From: an uncultured Altererythrobacter sp.
GTDB lineage: Bacteria; Pseudomonadota; Alphaproteobacteria; Sphingomonadales; Sphingomonadaceae
Direction of reading: 5' to 3'
NCBI GenBank assembly: GCA_937950385.1
Contig: CALFEA010000304.1
Location: forward strand, 1 to 6,059
Length of the DNA: 6,059 nt
A program made the translations under genes and the position numbers. Positions 3,575-6,059 of this stretch are shown one piece after another; positions within the stretch are counted from its first letter, which is position 1; each line of letters begins with the position of its first letter. The notes below the pieces were generated by a model, which searched no databases, was not told the origin of the DNA, and saw nothing but the letters and a program-made list of their open reading frames with translations.

Positions 3575-6059
3575 TTAGAATTTTGTGCGAAGCGTTACGC
3601 CATATGTCGCGGGTTCTTGGATAAAAGCCGAGCGTGATGATCCGCGAAGCACAGTGTTAAAGGTCACGCCGCGGGTTACCACGTCAGTGACATTCACGCC
3701 CCATACTTCCAGCGTCCAGCTTTCATCCTGTGCGCCGATACCAGCCCGCAGATTGATTTTGGTGTTGCCATCTTGAACATCGAACGGAACCAACGGAGCC
3801 AATTCAACAGCGGCTTGGATGCCGCCAGCCGCCGCAATGGCTGCTGCGTTTGGCACGCTGCGCGCTTGTGTTGAAGTCCGGCGGTCGCTTTCTGTGCGAA
3901 CTTGAGCAGACAAGAACCCGCGCAAATAATCACCAATGTCCTTGTCGTAATTGGCACCGACGATCCCAACAATCTTAGGAGCATTCGTCAGCGAATTACC
4001 GCAAAGCGTTGTGACGTTGGCGTTTGGAACGCCGCCGTCGCAATTCTCGGGATAACGCGCATCAGTGTAGGTCAGACCCAAATTAAAGGTCAGATTGCTA
4101 TCAGGGCGGATAACCGATTCCAGCTCGAAACCGGATGATTTTGCGCTGTTCACGTTGAAGGTTGTGAACTGTGCTCCGGTGAATTCGAGAACCTGGAAGT
4201 TCGAAAACTCTTCGATGAACGCTGCCATGTTAATGGTCACAGCATCGTCGAGGAATTTGCCCTTCACACCAATTTCATAGGCATCCACTTCTTCTGACAA
4301 GAAGCTTGGATCAGCGCCGCCGGCATTGGCCGTGATATCAAGGTTGATACCGCCCGACTTATAACCATGCGTAAAGCTGGCATAGGCCGTAATCGGTGCT
4401 GCGAACTGATAGGTTACCTTACCGGTATAGATCAGCTCATCATCTTTAAACGGCGTTTCAAACGGACGCGGAAGCGGGAATGCAATCGCATCTGATCCAA
4501 TCGCTGGAGCAGTAAAGGCAAAACAACCCGTACCCAGCACGCTGCCAACATTGGCCGCCCCTGCAATACCAGCAATTGTTGGAACACCGCCAAGCAGCGT
4601 CAAACAGGCTGGGTTGTTGGATGCAAGCTGTTGGAAACCGCCCGTTTTGCTTTCATCCGACCAACGCAGGCCCAATGTCAGGGTCAGGCTGTCGGTAATA
4701 TCGAAAGAGTTGTGGGTGAAGATCGACCAGCTTTTGCTGCTTTGCGAATATTCATTGGTAGCCGTCGTACCCGCAGGGCTAATTGGCGTGCCTGAAATGG
4801 CCCCTGTCAACAATGCAATCGGTGCAGGACCGAATGCGCCGCCAAACAGTCCGGCAATCTGAAGATCATAATCATCACCGAGAGAGAAGTCAGTTTCGGA
4901 GGTAATCTGCTCGTCAGAATAATAACCGCCGATGAGCCAGTTAAACCGGCCGTCCATCGCTTCGCCTTGGAGACGCAATTCAGCAGTAATAGTTTCAATT
5001 CCGACATCAAGCCGGTCCACATCAAACACATCGAGACCGGAGAAGATCGAATCGTAGTTCTCACTGGAATCGAAATCGCGGTAAGAGCCAATGAAAATCA
5101 AATCAGCATTATCGCCAATCGGAAACTCCAGCTCGCCGGTCACACCCCATTGCTTTGCATCGGAAAGCGGCAGGCGGCTAGCGGTTGCGGTCCGGTTGTC
5201 GACTGCACGCTGCGCTGCAACTGTGTCGAATGGCGTCGTTGCCGGAAGCGGCGTCGCCATGCCAGCGCGTGGCGGTCCGCCAACGCCTTCTACTGCAGCT
5301 TCAAAACCAGTGTTGGCCAGAACTTCAAGCGCTGCACAGCATTGGTTTTGGCTTTCGGAATAGTCAAAGATCAATCGGCCTTTGACGCCGCCTTCGCTCT
5401 CATAGCCCACTTGGCCGCGAACGATGTACTGATCGATCGTATTGGATTCGCCAATTTGCGCGCCGCTGCCATCGATAATGTCGACATAGCCATCACGCTC
5501 ACGGTAAGCACCGGTCAAGCGAACAGCCAATGTGTCTTCTACGATAGGTGCGTTGATCGCGCCTTGTACGCTGATCAGGTCGAAATTGCCGTAAGAGGCA
5601 TTGGCGAAGCCGCCAAACTCATCAAGATCAGGGCGAACTGTGGTAATGTTCAGAGCGCCAGCCGATGTGTTGCGGCCAAACAATGTGCCTTGCGGTCCGC
5701 GAAGAACCTCAACACGCTCAACATCGACAAACTCGCCAAGCGCAACGCCTGGGCGTGATTGATAGGCACCATCAACGAAGATGCCGACCGCACTTTCAAA
5801 GCCAATATTGTTGGACGTTGTACCCACACCGCGAATACGCAGAACGACAGAGCCGGATGCGATTTGCGCGTTAGAGGTTGAGAAGCTTGGTGAAACTTGA
5901 GTGATGTTCTGGACGTTCACAACGCCCTGCTTTTCCAGCTGCTCCGGTGTAACCGCGGTCACAGCAATAGGAATGTCTTGAACATCTTGCGCGCGGCGTG
6001 TCGCCGTCACGATGATCACATTATCATCAGCCTCTTCTGCGCCCTCTTGAGCGTCTTGA
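3575..6059 (-). CDS. TonB-dependent outer-membrane receptor, N-terminus beyond window edge
   Basis: TonB-dependent receptors import scarce or bulky ligands across the outer membrane using energy from TonB-ExbB-ExbD. The frame is open from the right edge to the TAA at 3577-3575, giving 827 residues (numbered from the first whole codon). An acidic linker (1-13) precedes the TonB box IIVTA (15-19). The plug domain follows with IRGVG (75-79), VGIFVDGAY (91-99) and VEVLRGPQGTLFGRNTSAG (116-134). The barrel runs from about 175 to the end, with GYKSGGINL (565-573), WTLEVWGVNVTD (781-792) and the C-terminal strand YGVTLRTKF ending in Phe, the outer-membrane assembly signal. Signal peptide and start are off the window; the GTG at 6019 encodes a Val inside the TonB-box region and is not the start. 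Six cysteines are present: a CC pair (240-241) and two spaced pairs (485/512, 673/686). It converges on the dehydrogenase gene. The ligand is unknown. Confidence 0.95.
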   Translation of the reverse strand, partial: QDAQEGAEEADDNVIIVTATRRAQDVQDIPIAVTAVTPEQLEKQGVVNVQNITQVSPSFSTSNAQIASGSVVLRIRGVGTTSNNIGFESAVGIFVDGAYQSRPGVALGEFVDVERVEVLRGPQGTLFGRNTSAGALNITTVRPDLDEFGGFANASYGNFDLISVQGAINAPIVEDTLAVRLTGAYRERDGYVDIIDGSGAQIGESNTIDQYIVRGQVGYESEGGVKGRLIFDYSESQNQCCAALEVLANTGFEAAVEGVGGPPRAGMATPLPATTPFDTVAAQRAVDNRTATASRLPLSDAKQWGVTGELEFPIGDNADLIFIGSYRDFDSSENYDSIFSGLDVFDVDRLDVGIETITAELRLQGEAMDGRFNWLIGGYYSDEQITSETDFSLGDDYDLQIAGLFGGAFGPAPIALLTGAISGTPISPAGTTATNEYSQSSKSWSIFTHNSFDITDSLTLTLGLRWSDESKTGGFQQLASNNPACLTLLGGVPTIAGIAGAANVGSVLGTGCFAFTAPAIGSDAIAFPLPRPFETPFKDDELIYTGKVTYQFAAPITAYASFTHGYKSGGINLDITANAGGADPSFLSEEVDAYEIGVKGKFLDDAVTINMAAFIEEFSNFQVLEFTGAQFTTFNVNSAKSSGFELESVIRPDSNLTFNLGLTYTDARYPENCDGGVPNANVTTLCGNSLTNAPKIVGIVGANYDKDIGDYLRGFLSAQVRTESDRRTSTQARSVPNAAAIAAAGGIQAAVELAPLVPFDVQDGNTKINLRAGIGAQDESWTLEVWGVNVTDVVTRGVTFNTVLRGSSRSAFIQEPATYGVTLRTKF

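Noticed and set aside
4967..5758. 263-codon plus-strand open frame inside the TonB receptor gene
   Set aside because: It is antisense to conserved plug and barrel sequence, and its translation resembles no known family.
1..6059. CRISPR array, insertion sequence, toxin-antitoxin or phage genes
   Set aside because: No regularly spaced repeats, transposase motifs, small paired ORFs or phage-like proteins were found on either strand.

Overview
The window looks like a stretch of an alphaproteobacterial chromosome, most likely from the Sphingomonadales (for example an Erythrobacteraceae-type marine or freshwater bacterium). The main reasons are the sphingomonad-style TonB-dependent receptor (IIVTA TonB box, GYKSGG and LRTKF-type ends), the thiolase subfamily with an FCGGG active site, and the moderate GC content (mid-50s percent by eye). 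The taxonomic call is inference; there is no rRNA or marker gene here.

Layout: (1) 1-1100, minus strand: the N-terminal ~366 residues of a thiolase (acetyl-CoA acyltransferase), cut off by the left window edge. (2) 1101-1235: a divergent promoter region with a tandem 9-bp repeat and a 10-bp palindrome. (3) 1236-1997, plus: a complete enoyl-CoA hydratase/crotonase. (4) 1998-2205: a 208-bp gap dominated by a 30-bp-arm hairpin whose two arms are G-quadruplex motifs on opposite strands. (5) 2206-3369, plus: a complete acyl-CoA dehydrogenase of the long-chain (LCAD-like) active-site type. (6) 3370-3574: a convergent intergenic region with two intrinsic terminators and a 12-bp direct repeat near its two ends. 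(7) 3575-6059, minus: a TonB-dependent outer-membrane receptor, complete at its C-terminus but running off the right edge before its signal peptide.

Together the three enzymes cover acyl-CoA oxidation (ACAD), hydration (crotonase) and thiolysis (thiolase), three of the four beta-oxidation steps. No 3-hydroxyacyl-CoA dehydrogenase is in the window. The convergently placed receptor could import a substrate whose acyl chain is handled by these enzymes, but adjacency is the only evidence for that. No tRNA, rRNA, CRISPR, insertion sequence or phage gene was seen. No gap between genes exceeds about 210 bp.

Nothing here clearly amounts to a new biological system. The most unusual item is the palindromic G-quadruplex element between the hydratase and the dehydrogenase.
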